Shown here in pieces: positions 33,024 through 40,790 of a stretch of 54,625 nt of DNA. Position 1 is the first letter of the stretch; each line of letters begins with the position of its first letter. The notes below the pieces were generated by a model. The model was not told the DNA's origin and ran no database searches. It saw only the letters and a program-made list of their open reading frames with translations. A program made the position numbers and the translations under genes. The stretch is from Chromatiales bacterium (GTDB lineage Bacteria; Pseudomonadota; Gammaproteobacteria; Steroidobacterales; GCA-2729495), in NCBI GenBank assembly GCA_016789845.1, contig JAEUQA010000059.1, positions 1-54,625 of the forward strand, in the 5' to 3' direction.

Positions 33024-35589
33024 CGGCGCACGGGCCCTGCGCTGGCTCTGGTGGCACGTCAGCGCCGGCCACGCGCGCACCCATCGGCTCCGCACCGTTG
33101 TCCAGCTGCTGGCCATCGCCGTCGGCGTCGCACTCGGCTACGCGGTGAGCCTCATCAACACCGCCGCGCTCGCCGAGTTCAACGCCGCGCTCCGGGAAGT
33201 CAACGGCGAGGCGGATGCGGCCATCGAGGGCCCGCGCAGCGGCTTCGACGAGCAGCTCTTCGCCCGCGTCGCCTCGTCGCCCGGCGTGGCACTGGCCAGC
33301 CCGGTGCTGGCCACCGACGTGCTCGTCATCGGCAGCGACGCTCGCCTGCCGATCCTCGGCGTGGACGCCCTGCGGGCCGGCTGGGTCACGCCGGGGCTGC
33401 TGCCGGATCTGTCGTCGGGCCCGGTGGCGGAGGATGCCCGGGGAACGGAGTCCCGCTTCGCCCTGTTCGCCGACGGCATCTTCCTGTCGCCGGCCGCGCT
33501 GGAGCGGTTCGGTGTGCAGCCGGGCGGCGAGATCGAGGTGCAGGCCGGCGACCGGCGCGTGAGCCTGCGGGTGCGGGGGAGCCTGCCGGGCACCCGCCCC
33601 GGCCGCCTGCTCGGGGTGATGGACCTGGGCTTTGCCCAGTGGCGGCTCGACCGGCTGGGCCTGCTGACGCGCATCGACCTGCGGCTGCAGCCCGGCGTGA
33701 CCACCGAAGCCCTGGCGAAGGACCTGCCGCTGCCGGCGGGCGTCACGCTGGCGGGTCCGGACGCTGGCGAGGCACGGCTCGTCACCCTCTCCCGGGCCTA
33801 CCGGGTGAACCTCAACGTGCTCGCCCTGGTGGCACTGTTCACCGGCAGCTTCCTCGTGTTCTCGCTGCAGGTGCAGGCGACGCTGGCCCGCCGGCCGCAG
33901 CTCGCCTACCTGCGGGCTGCCGGCGTGACGGCCGGGCAGCTCCAGCAGCTGCTCGTCGCCGAGGCCGCCACCGTCGGCGTCGTCGGCAGCGGGCTGGGCA
34001 TCCTGCTCGGCATCGCGATTGCGCGCGGCGTGCTGGCGGCGCTCGGCGGCGACCTGGGTGGCGGCTACTTCGGGTCCTTCAGGCCGGGCCTGCTCCTGCC
34101 CGCGGCAACGACCGCCGGCTATGCCGCCCTCGGCGTGCTCGCCGCGATCGCCGGCGGCCTGGTGCCGGCGCGGGAGGCGGCCCGGGCGCCGGTCGCGGCG
34201 GCACTGCGGGCCGGGGGCGAGGAGGACGCGCTCAAGCCCCTCGGCCGCCTCCGCCCGGGGCTCCTGCTGATCGTGGCCGCGGCGGTGCTCGTCTGGCTGC
34301 CGGCAGTGGGCGGCATGTCGCTGGCGGCCTATCTGGCCATCGGCTGCCTGCTGACCGGCGTGATCGCGCTGCAGCCCCGGCTCGCCGCCCTGGCGTTCCG
34401 CCCCGTCGCCGGCTGGCTGGCAGGCTCCCCGCTCGGCGTGCGCTGGCCCATGCTGCTGCTCGCGGCGAACCGGCTGGCCCGGGCGCCGGGCGGCGCGGCC
34501 ATCGGCATGGCCGGCATCGTGGCGAGCTTCGGGCTGATGGTCGCGATGGGCACGATGGTCGCCAGTTTCCGGGGTTCGCTGGAGGACTGGCTGGTACGCG
34601 TGCTGCCGGCGGACGTGTACGCCCGCATCGGCCAGTTCGCCACGGACACCTACTTCTCTCCCGGGGACCTGCGCCTCATTGCCAGCCACCCGGGCGTGGC
34701 GCGCGTGGAGACTTCCCGCACCACCGGCGTGTCGCTCGCGCCAGATCGGCCCACGGTGGCAGTCATCGCGCGCCCGGTGGAGGCCGCCCGCGCGGCGGAG
34801 TTGCTGCCCCTCGTCGGCGCGGAAGCAGCGCTGCCCCGGGGCGCGCGGCCCGCCTGGGTATCGGAGGCCATGGTGGATCTCTATGGCGCGCAGCCCGGCC
34901 AGCAACTCACCCTGCCCCTCGCGGGCCGCGCGCAGCACTTCACGGTGGCGGGCGTCTGGCGCGACTACGCCCGCCAGTTCGGCTCGGTGATCGTCCGGAC
35001 CGGGGACTACGAGGACCTCACGGGCGACACGACCCGCACCGAGGCCGCGTTGTGGCTGAAGCCCGGCGTGGCCGCCGACGACGTGATCCGGGACCTGCAG
35101 GCGGCGGTGCCCTCCGGCGAGGCCGTGGAGTTCAGCGCCACCGGCGAGATCCGGGCGCTCAGCCTCCGCGTTTTCGACCGCAGCTTCGCCGTGACCTACG
35201 TGCTGGAGATCGCGGCGATCCTGATCGGCATGATCGGCGTCGCCGCCACGTTCTCGGCCCAGGCCATCGCCCGCACCCGGGAGTTCGGCATGCTCAGGCA
35301 CCTGGGCGTCACGCGGGGCCAGGTACTGCGCATCCTGGCGCTGGAAGGCGCGCTGGCCACGGGGCACGCGCTGCTGGTCGGCCTCGCCACGGGGCTGCTG
35401 GTGTCGCTCGTGCTGATCCACGTGGTCAACCGGCAGTCGTTCCACTGGACCATGGACTTCGCGGCGCCGGCCGGCCTGATCGCGGGTCTCAGCATCGCCC
35501 TGCTTCTCTGCGCCACCGCGACGGCCGCCCTCGCGGGCCGGCGCGCCACGGGCGTGAACCCGCTCCGGGCCGTGCACGAGGACTGGTGA
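33016..35589 (+). CDS. FtsX-like ABC transporter permease
   Basis: An 857-residue permease with two FtsX-like domains: an N-terminal helix (VVQLLAIAVGVALGYAVSL), a large extracytoplasmic domain, then three clustered helices, repeated in the second half and ending VNPLRAVHEDW, the typical FtsX tail. Start codon is TTG 33016, overlapping the ATPase gene by 8 bases; no ATG gives the first helix. The double-length FtsX layout matches the AttF/AttG type of exporter. It likely extracts a lipid or peptide with the ATPase and the following AttH-like protein. Confidence 0.88.
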   Translation: MASGARALRWLWWHVSAGHARTHRLRTVVQLLAIAVGVALGYAVSLINTAALAEFNAALREVNGEADAAIEGPRSGFDEQLFARVASSPGVALASPVLATDVLVIGSDARLPILGVDALRAGWVTPGLLPDLSSGPVAEDARGTESRFALFADGIFLSPAALERFGVQPGGEIEVQAGDRRVSLRVRGSLPGTRPGRLLGVMDLGFAQWRLDRLGLLTRIDLRLQPGVTTEALAKDLPLPAGVTLAGPDAGEARLVTLSRAYRVNLNVLALVALFTGSFLVFSLQVQATLARRPQLAYLRAAGVTAGQLQQLLVAEAATVGVVGSGLGILLGIAIARGVLAALGGDLGGGYFGSFRPGLLLPAATTAGYAALGVLAAIAGGLVPAREAARAPVAAALRAGGEEDALKPLGRLRPGLLLIVAAAVLVWLPAVGGMSLAAYLAIGCLLTGVIALQPRLAALAFRPVAGWLAGSPLGVRWPMLLLAANRLARAPGGAAIGMAGIVASFGLMVAMGTMVASFRGSLEDWLVRVLPADVYARIGQFATDTYFSPGDLRLIASHPGVARVETSRTTGVSLAPDRPTVAVIARPVEAARAAELLPLVGAEAALPRGARPAWVSEAMVDLYGAQPGQQLTLPLAGRAQHFTVAGVWRDYARQFGSVIVRTGDYEDLTGDTTRTEAALWLKPGVAADDVIRDLQAAVPSGEAVEFSATGEIRALSLRVFDRSFAVTYVLEIAAILIGMIGVAATFSAQAIARTREFGMLRHLGVTRGQVLRILALEGALATGHALLVGLATGLLVSLVLIHVVNRQSFHWTMDFAAPAGLIAGLSIALLLCATATAALAGRRATGVNPLRAVHEDW

Positions 35590-36701
35590 TGCTGAGCCGG
35601 CGCCAGGTGCTGCTCGCCATTGGCGCGCTCGCCGCGCCGGCCAGCCAGTCCGCCGTGTCCTTTCCGGATGTCGTGCCGCGGCCACTGGGCTTCCCCGACG
35701 ACTTCGGCGCCCACCCGGATTTCCGAACCGAATGGTGGTACCTCACGGGCTGGCTCGGCGGGACCTCACGCCCGATGGGCTTCCAGGTGACTTTCTTCCG
35801 GGTGCGCACGGACGTGGACCCGGACAATCCCAGCGCCTTCGCCGCCCGGCAGCTCGTCATTGCCCACGCGGCGCTGGCGGACCCGGCCCGCGGCAGGCTG
35901 CTGCTGGACGAGCGCATCGCCCGCACCGGCTTCGACCTGGTGCAGGCGGCGACCGGCGACACGGACGTGCGGCTGGACGGCTGGTCCCTGGCGCGTGATC
36001 CGGCGACCGACAGCTACCGCGCGCGGATTGCGGCGCGGGACTTCACCCTGAACTTCACGGCCGTCGGCCAGGCACCACCGTGGCTGCAGGGTGACGGCGG
36101 CCTGTCCAGCAAGGGCCCGCTGCCAACCCAGGCGAGCTACTACTACACGCGACCCCAGCTTCGGGTTGAGGCGGAGATCCGGGTCGCGGCGGTCGCCGCT
36201 CCTGCCCGTGGGAACGGCGACCGCCGCGACCTCCTCGAGGGCGTCGCCTGGCTCGACCACGAGTGGTCCAGCGCGGCGCTGGCCCCCGACGCCGCCGGCT
36301 GGGACTGGATCGGCATGAACCTGGACGACGGCGGCGCGCTGCTGGCGTTCCAGATCCGGCGGCAAGGCGCGAAACCGGACGAACCGCCGCTCCAGCGCTA
36401 CGCCGCGTTCCGTGGGCCTGACGGGAGCACGTCCGTGGTTGATCCGGCAACGGTCAGCTTCACCCCGCTGCGGCACTGGCAGTCGGCCCGAAGCCGCGCA
36501 ACGTGGCCGGTCGCCCAGCGCATCGCCGTGGGGGACAGGATCTTCGAGACCGCGCCCCTGATGCCGGACCAGGAGCTGGACTCCCGCATGACCACCGGCG
36601 CCGTCTACTGGGAGGGTGCCAGCACGCTCCTCGAGGGTGGCCGGCCCGTGGGGCGCGGGTATCTGGAGATGACCGGTTATGTCACGCCGCTCAGGCTGTA
36701 G
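35589..36701 (+). CDS. AttH/CrtC-like lipocalin-domain protein with Tat-like signal
   Basis: A 370-residue protein whose ATG overlaps the permease stop (TGATG). It starts MLSRRQVLLAIGALAAPA, a Tat-type signal. The body is the AttH/CrtC double lipocalin fold: FRTEWWYLTGWLGG near the start, QASYYYTRPQL in the middle, VAWLDHEWSS and GWDWIGMNLDDGGALLAFQ later. Partnership with the ABC pair mirrors the attEFGH arrangement. Residues about 198-214 are encoded by an REP-like palindrome and look like an insertion just before the conserved AWLDHEW. Function in export or lipid handling is inferred. Confidence 0.85.
   Translation: MLSRRQVLLAIGALAAPASQSAVSFPDVVPRPLGFPDDFGAHPDFRTEWWYLTGWLGGTSRPMGFQVTFFRVRTDVDPDNPSAFAARQLVIAHAALADPARGRLLLDERIARTGFDLVQAATGDTDVRLDGWSLARDPATDSYRARIAARDFTLNFTAVGQAPPWLQGDGGLSSKGPLPTQASYYYTRPQLRVEAEIRVAAVAAPARGNGDRRDLLEGVAWLDHEWSSAALAPDAAGWDWIGMNLDDGGALLAFQIRRQGAKPDEPPLQRYAAFRGPDGSTSVVDPATVSFTPLRHWQSARSRATWPVAQRIAVGDRIFETAPLMPDQELDSRMTTGAVYWEGASTLLEGGRPVGRGYLEMTGYVTPLRL
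36182..36231. repeat. REP-like palindrome inside the attH-like gene
   Basis: GGTCGCGGCGGTCGCCG (36182-36198) is exactly reverse-complemented at 36215-36231 around a 16-base loop that starts with CTCCTGCC. GTCGCGGC...GCCGCTCCT matches the minus-strand form of the window's REP. The length keeps the reading frame. Confidence 0.6.
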
Positions 36702-36727
36702 TGGGCGCGAGCCGCTCAGGACACGCC

Positions 36728-36776
36728 TATACTCGTCCTGAACGCGGACCCGACAAGAACAACAAGAGAGTCCGCG
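36728..36776 (+). promoter_or_regulatory. Promoter box and 5' leader stem-loop with A-rich loop (copy A)
   Basis: TATACT (36728-36733) is a good -10 box. The RNA would start near 36740, right before a 7-bp stem CGCGGAC/GTCCGCG (36743-36749 and 36770-36776) whose loop contains GACAAGAACAACAAGAG. Downstream, GGTCA-GGGG-TGACC (36777-36790) places the likely ribosome site in a second small loop just before the ATG. Confidence 0.4.
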
Positions 36777-36790
36777 GGTCAGGGGTGACC

Positions 36791-36931
36791 ATGTCCTCGC
36801 GAAACGACCACCGCTCCATCTGGGCGCTGCTGCCCATCCTGGTGATCCTGCTGATGCTGCTGCTCGCCCCGCTGCTGGCTGACGAAGCCTCGCCCGTCAG
36901 CACGCCGGAGCGGAGCGCCGCAGGGCCATGA
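36791..36931 (+). CDS. Small single-pass membrane protein
   Basis: A 46-residue product: a polar start (MSSRNDHRS), one strong membrane helix (IWALLPILVILLMLLLAPLLA) and a short acidic/polar tail. It has its own -10 box, a leader stem-loop and an AGGGGTG ribosome site, which support expression. Its last 35 bases overlap the end of the convergent VPxPA-CTERM gene. Function unknown. Confidence 0.5.
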   Translation: MSSRNDHRSIWALLPILVILLMLLLAPLLADEASPVSTPERSAAGP

Positions 36932-37685
36932 GGGCCCCAAGCCCGGAGAACAGCAGCCAGGCCGCGGCCGGCACCGGCACCACGGCGGGCGTGATGGACA
37001 GGTAGGCGGCGCCCGCGAAGGGCTCGCCCGGGTCCAGGCCGATGGTAGCCACCGTGTCCGGGCTCAGGTCGAAGCTCAGCCGCAGGCCAATCAGCGAGAG
37101 CACCTGGAGGCTCGGCGGGCCGGCCTGGCCGGCCGTCAGGGAGAAGATGCTGTTCTGGCAGCCGGGATCGGCGCCCAGGTCGTCGCAGACGCTGAAGGGC
37201 ACGCCGGGCGGGATCTCGCTGATCCCGAGCACGGGGGACGCGAGCGTGTCCACGAAACCCTCCACCACGAGGTTCAGCAGGCCACCACCGAACACGTTGT
37301 TGACGAAGCCGGTGCCCAGGTCAATCTGGGGCGAGGCGAAGCTCCCGGCCATCGGGAACAGGATCGTCGCGACCACCGACATGGTGCTGGCCGACCCGTT
37401 GTAGAAGTTGAAGGCGCCCGTCACGTAGGGGTCCGGGTCTGCCGCCAGCTCGAAGGAGCTGATGAGCAGGTCGCCGACCGCGCCGGTGCCGAGGCAGGTC
37501 ACTGCCTTGATGCCGTCGCACACCTGGTCATTCTCCAGGGACACTTCCGGGCTGCCATCCACCGACACGTAGAGCACCGGCACGTTCACGGCCAGGCTGT
37601 TCCGGGACCAGGCCAGCGCGAGCAGCATCGCCGCTGTGGTCAGGACGCGTGAGCCGACGCGCGGCCCGGGTCTGGATACGGTCAT
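36897..37685 (-). CDS. Exported protein with VPxPA-CTERM (PEP-CTERM-type) sorting signal
   Basis: A 262-residue secreted protein. ATG 37685 gives a basic n-region and hydrophobic core (VLTTAAMLLALAWS). The body is beta-rich with paired Cys and no recognised domain. The C-terminus VVPVPAAAWLLFSGLGALMALRR is a PEP-CTERM-class signal: VPxPA motif, membrane helix, Arg cluster. Such proteins are sorted by exosortase, which is not in this window. A GGGGGA ribosome site lies upstream. The reading frame extends 68 codons further but crosses a promoter and leader element. Confidence 0.78.
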   Translation of the reverse strand: MTVSRPGPRVGSRVLTTAAMLLALAWSRNSLAVNVPVLYVSVDGSPEVSLENDQVCDGIKAVTCLGTGAVGDLLISSFELAADPDPYVTGAFNFYNGSASTMSVVATILFPMAGSFASPQIDLGTGFVNNVFGGGLLNLVVEGFVDTLASPVLGISEIPPGVPFSVCDDLGADPGCQNSIFSLTAGQAGPPSLQVLSLIGLRLSFDLSPDTVATIGLDPGEPFAGAAYLSITPAVVPVPAAAWLLFSGLGALMALRRSAPAC

Positions 37686-37708
37686 TCGGTGATTCCCCCA
37701 ACTTGATC

Positions 37709-37769
37709 GGCGGGTTGTTGTTCTTGTCCGCCTGCCCGCGACATTAGCCTGCTTCGCGGCCGCCGCCAA
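37709..37769 (-). promoter_or_regulatory. Promoter and 5' leader stem-loop with A-rich loop (copy B)
   Basis: On the minus strand TTGGCG (37769-37764), a 17-bp spacer and TAATGT (37746-37741) form a plausible sigma-70 promoter. The RNA would begin near 37735, and 37732-37709 folds as GGCGG/CCGCC with loop ACAAGAACAACAAC. The 14 bases GACAAGAACAACAA are identical to copy A. The gene's ATG follows 24 bases later. Confidence 0.4.
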
Positions 37770-37829
37770 GCGCTCCCGCGCCGCTGCATTACGTTCAATG
37801 AAGGCACATTCCCGACAGGAAAGCCCGCG

Positions 37830-37866
37830 TTGACGCGTTCTGACGGTCCGACTATGTTCCATAGTC
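37830..37866 (+). promoter_or_regulatory. Promoter with overlapping palindrome upstream of the FG-GAP gene
   Basis: TTGACG (37830-37835), a 17-bp spacer and TATGTT (37853-37858) form a good sigma-70 promoter. GACTATG-TTC-CATAGTC (37850-37866) is a perfect 7-bp inverted repeat covering the -10 box and start point, so it may be a repressor operator. The leader then contains CAACAAGAATC just before the ATG at 37895. Confidence 0.5.
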
Positions 37867-37894
37867 CGGGGAATTGGGGGAGTCAACAAGAATC

Positions 37895-39568
37895 ATGGCC
37901 ATCGCGAATTCACTCGTCGCGCGGAGCATCCGTTGCGCAACCATCCTGATCGGCGCCGCGCTGGTGCCCGTGCTGGTGTCGCCGGCCGCCGAGGCCAACA
38001 ACTACTGCCCGGCGGTGTGGAAGAAGGGCGTGCTGCCGCTGAATTTCAATGCGGCATTCACGCACATCGAGACCTACAACGGACCCTCCGGTCCTGCCGA
38101 CGACCTGCTGGTGACGAGCTTCTTCAACGTCTTCAAGGACCCCACCGGGACAGCGGTAACCGGTTACTTCGAAAGGGACCTGGTGGCGCGCATCCGCAAC
38201 CTGGATAGCCTGAACCCCCTGACCTTCAGCAAGGACACGGACGTCCAGGAACTGACCGACATCGGCGGCCCGCCCGCGCCGGGCGCGCCCAATCTGATGA
38301 ACTGGCCCAACGATGCGGTTCGCATGCCCGATGGCATGGTGCCCTTCGAGGCCGTTGCGATTCCCCAGGGCTTCCACCCCGCCATTCCGCCCGGCCGGCT
38401 CTCGTTCATCAACCTCGACGATCCGGGGCTTCAGGAATACATCGTCCACCAGAGCACGGGCGGCCCGCCGGGCGCGAGCTGTGATGCGTCCAGCAACGTC
38501 AGCAACCCGAAGTTCTATCACGACCTGGAATTCGTCGACATGAACGGCGACGGCCTCAAGGACATCGCGACCGTGCGTTCCTCGTTCAAGGTCGCGGGCT
38601 TTGGCAGCGTCTGCTTTTTCACCGGCGAGCTCGTGTGGTTCCAGAACCCGGGCGCTGCGCTCTCGCCCACGGTGCAATGGCAGGAGCACATACTGGTGGG
38701 CTACCCGGTCACGGGGAACGGACCTGACATCTCCATTGAATCCTACGATTTCGAGAACGATGGTATTCCCGAGCTGATCGGCGGCTCGTTCTTCATGCAG
38801 GGTGGCTTCGTCAGGGTCTACGGTGCTCCGGCCGGGCTGCCCTGGACAGCGGTGGACCAGGTCAACGGTCCCGCCGTCCGGGTGGGCACCATCGCGGGAT
38901 CCCTGCAGGGCAAGGTTTTCGACATCCAGGTGGCAGACCTGAACCTGGACGGCAAGGTCGAAGTGCTGGCATCCAATCACCAGGAAGACAACTGCTTCCC
39001 TGTCACGCAGCAGCCGATTCCCGGACGCATCAATGCCTACGAGCAGCCAGCCAGCGGCAATATCTTCGGCGGGGGCTGGGTACGGCGCACGCTCAAGGAC
39101 AACATCCGCCCGAATCCCACGTTCCCGGCGCCCACCGCAGGCCCCGGACGGCTGGCGCCAGGTCCCGCCAAGGCCTTCGTCCCGGTGCGCGGCCAGGAAG
39201 GAAAGGTGAAGCCCTGGATCCTGGTCGCCGGCGACGAGGCCTCCAAGGTGTGGCTGCTGACGCCGAAATCCCCCAGCAAGACGAACTGGGAGTACCAGTC
39301 CGCGGTGATCTTCGACATCAACGACACCTACGGCCCGGGCACCACCCAGACGATCATGGGCCCGGACGGCGTTTCTCCCGGGGAGGTGATCTCCACCATC
39401 GGCGTGCCGAGCATCCGCTACGACGCCCCGGGGCCCCTCGGCCGTGCCGAGATCTACATCCCGGTGTTCGAGGCCAAGGAAGTGCACATCCTGACCCTGC
39501 GCCCGGGCGCCGCGGCGGATCGTGTGTTCTGCCCGCCGGATGGCGCCCTGGCCTGCCCGGTTCCGTGA
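37895..39568 (+). CDS. Exported FG-GAP/VCBS-type repeat protein
   Basis: A 557-residue secreted protein: signal peptide through VSPAAEA, then a beta-propeller-like body with calcium-loop repeats such as FVDMNGDGLKDIATVRS, YDFENDGIPELIGGS and VADLNLDGKVEVLAS. Start ATG 37895 has a GGGGGAG ribosome site. It is divergent from the VPxPA-CTERM gene and followed by a REP hairpin. It has no sorting tail. Probably extracellular or periplasmic; ligand unknown. Confidence 0.78.
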   Translation: MAIANSLVARSIRCATILIGAALVPVLVSPAAEANNYCPAVWKKGVLPLNFNAAFTHIETYNGPSGPADDLLVTSFFNVFKDPTGTAVTGYFERDLVARIRNLDSLNPLTFSKDTDVQELTDIGGPPAPGAPNLMNWPNDAVRMPDGMVPFEAVAIPQGFHPAIPPGRLSFINLDDPGLQEYIVHQSTGGPPGASCDASSNVSNPKFYHDLEFVDMNGDGLKDIATVRSSFKVAGFGSVCFFTGELVWFQNPGAALSPTVQWQEHILVGYPVTGNGPDISIESYDFENDGIPELIGGSFFMQGGFVRVYGAPAGLPWTAVDQVNGPAVRVGTIAGSLQGKVFDIQVADLNLDGKVEVLASNHQEDNCFPVTQQPIPGRINAYEQPASGNIFGGGWVRRTLKDNIRPNPTFPAPTAGPGRLAPGPAKAFVPVRGQEGKVKPWILVAGDEASKVWLLTPKSPSKTNWEYQSAVIFDINDTYGPGTTQTIMGPDGVSPGEVISTIGVPSIRYDAPGPLGRAEIYIPVFEAKEVHILTLRPGAAADRVFCPPDGALACPVP

Positions 39569-39576
39569 TGACGTAA

Positions 39577-39612
39577 GAGCGCCTTCAGGCGCGATCAAGC
39601 CTGAAGGCGCTC
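39577..39612. repeat. REP pair between convergent genes
   Basis: GAGCGCCTTCAGGC (39577-39590) pairs with GCCTGAAGGCGCTC (39599-39612) around an 8-base loop; the head is GTAAGAGCG, a one-base variant of the REP head. It separates two convergent genes and could terminate both. Confidence 0.75.
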
Positions 39613-39631
39613 CTGCCGGGTCAGCCCGCGC

Positions 39632-40747
39632 CTAGTTCGTCGGCGGCGTGATGTCTGGCACGCCCTTGAAGTTGGCGGGGCCGAGGTTCAGCGACGACAC
39701 GTCCATCACGTGGGTGTAGAGGTTCGACATGAAACCGCCACCCGTGCTGCGGGCGAACAGCATCTTCGTGCCGTCCGGCGACAGGGACGGGAAGCCGTCG
39801 AAGCCCGGGTTGAAGGTCAGGCGCTTCGGCTCGCCACCGGCCAGGTCACCCAGGAAGACCTCCCAGTTGTTGTCCTCGACGATGCGCACGAAGACGTAAT
39901 GCCGGCCGTCCGGGGCGGGATACGGCGCCCAGTTCATGGCCTGGTCGAAGGTGCGAACCGTATGGCCCGTGCCGTCGTGCCTGATGGTGAACACCGTCAT
40001 GGGGGTCGGCTTGATCTTGCCGTACTCGCTGCGCTTCCAGGCCCGGTACAGGATCGTCTCGTTGTCCGGCAGGTAGAAGGGTGCGCCTTCCTGCCAGTCG
40101 TCTGTGAAGGTGATCTGCTGCTCTTCCGTGCCGTCCGGCCGCATGCGCCAGAGGTCCATCTTGCCGTCGATCTGCCGGCCGAAGACCAGCCACTCCCCAT
40201 TGGGTGACACCGACACCTCGGCCTCGTAGTACTTGTTGTTGGTCAGGCGCTTGACGTTCTTGCCGTCCAGGTCGGAGGTGTACAGCTCCGCGCCCTGGGG
40301 GTAGTCGTTGGAGTCCGACCAGTTGCCGATCGGCATGTCCAGGTTGTCCTTCGTCGACGTCCAGACCAGGCGCTTGCCGTCCGGGAAGAAATACGAGCAG
40401 GCGTCCTGGCCCTTGTCGTTGATGCGACGGATGTCCGTGCCGTCGTCAGCAAAGGTGTAGGTCAGTGCGCCGGTCTCCCGCCCCTCGGCCTTGTTCGCGG
40501 CCGGGTCCTGGGTCTGGGCGATGATGTGGAAGTTGTCCGGGCCGTAATAGGCCTCGGCGTTCTTCGGGACGTTCGGGATGAGCCGCACGGGCAGCTCGGT
40601 GCCGGCCGGGGCAGCCTCAGCGGCCGGGGCAGCGGGGGCGTTGGCAGCCGACTCCGCCGGGGGGCGGTCGCCCGAGCAGGCGGCGAGGAAGACGGCGAGG
40701 CCGGCAATGCCGAGGAGGCGACCGGCTGAAGTGTGCTGGGAATTCAT
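39632..40747 (-). CDS. TolB-like PD40 beta-propeller lipoprotein
   Basis: A 371-residue lipoprotein: lipobox FLAACSGD, then an Ala/Pro-rich linker, then PD40/WD40-like blades (YTSDLDGKNVKRLTNNKYYEAEVSVSPNGEWLVFGRQ, SLSPDGTKMLFARS) similar to TolB C-terminal repeats. It is 43 bp downstream of the amidohydrolase gene on the same strand, and such TolB-like propellers commonly pair with peptidases or amidohydrolases. Likely periplasmic; partner and role are inferred. Confidence 0.82.
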   Translation of the reverse strand: MNSQHTSAGRLLGIAGLAVFLAACSGDRPPAESAANAPAAPAAEAAPAGTELPVRLIPNVPKNAEAYYGPDNFHIIAQTQDPAANKAEGRETGALTYTFADDGTDIRRINDKGQDACSYFFPDGKRLVWTSTKDNLDMPIGNWSDSNDYPQGAELYTSDLDGKNVKRLTNNKYYEAEVSVSPNGEWLVFGRQIDGKMDLWRMRPDGTEEQQITFTDDWQEGAPFYLPDNETILYRAWKRSEYGKIKPTPMTVFTIRHDGTGHTVRTFDQAMNWAPYPAPDGRHYVFVRIVEDNNWEVFLGDLAGGEPKRLTFNPGFDGFPSLSPDGTKMLFARSTGGGFMSNLYTHVMDVSSLNLGPANFKGVPDITPPTN

Positions 40748-40790
40748 TGTCTAAGGGACTCCACGCTGATGGTTGGGAAACTGGCCCGGC

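Noticed and set aside
28196..35685. Very long minus-strand frames (865 and 1046 codons) opposite the RHS and ABC permease genes
   Set aside because: Low-complexity translations over well-supported plus-strand genes with clear domains.
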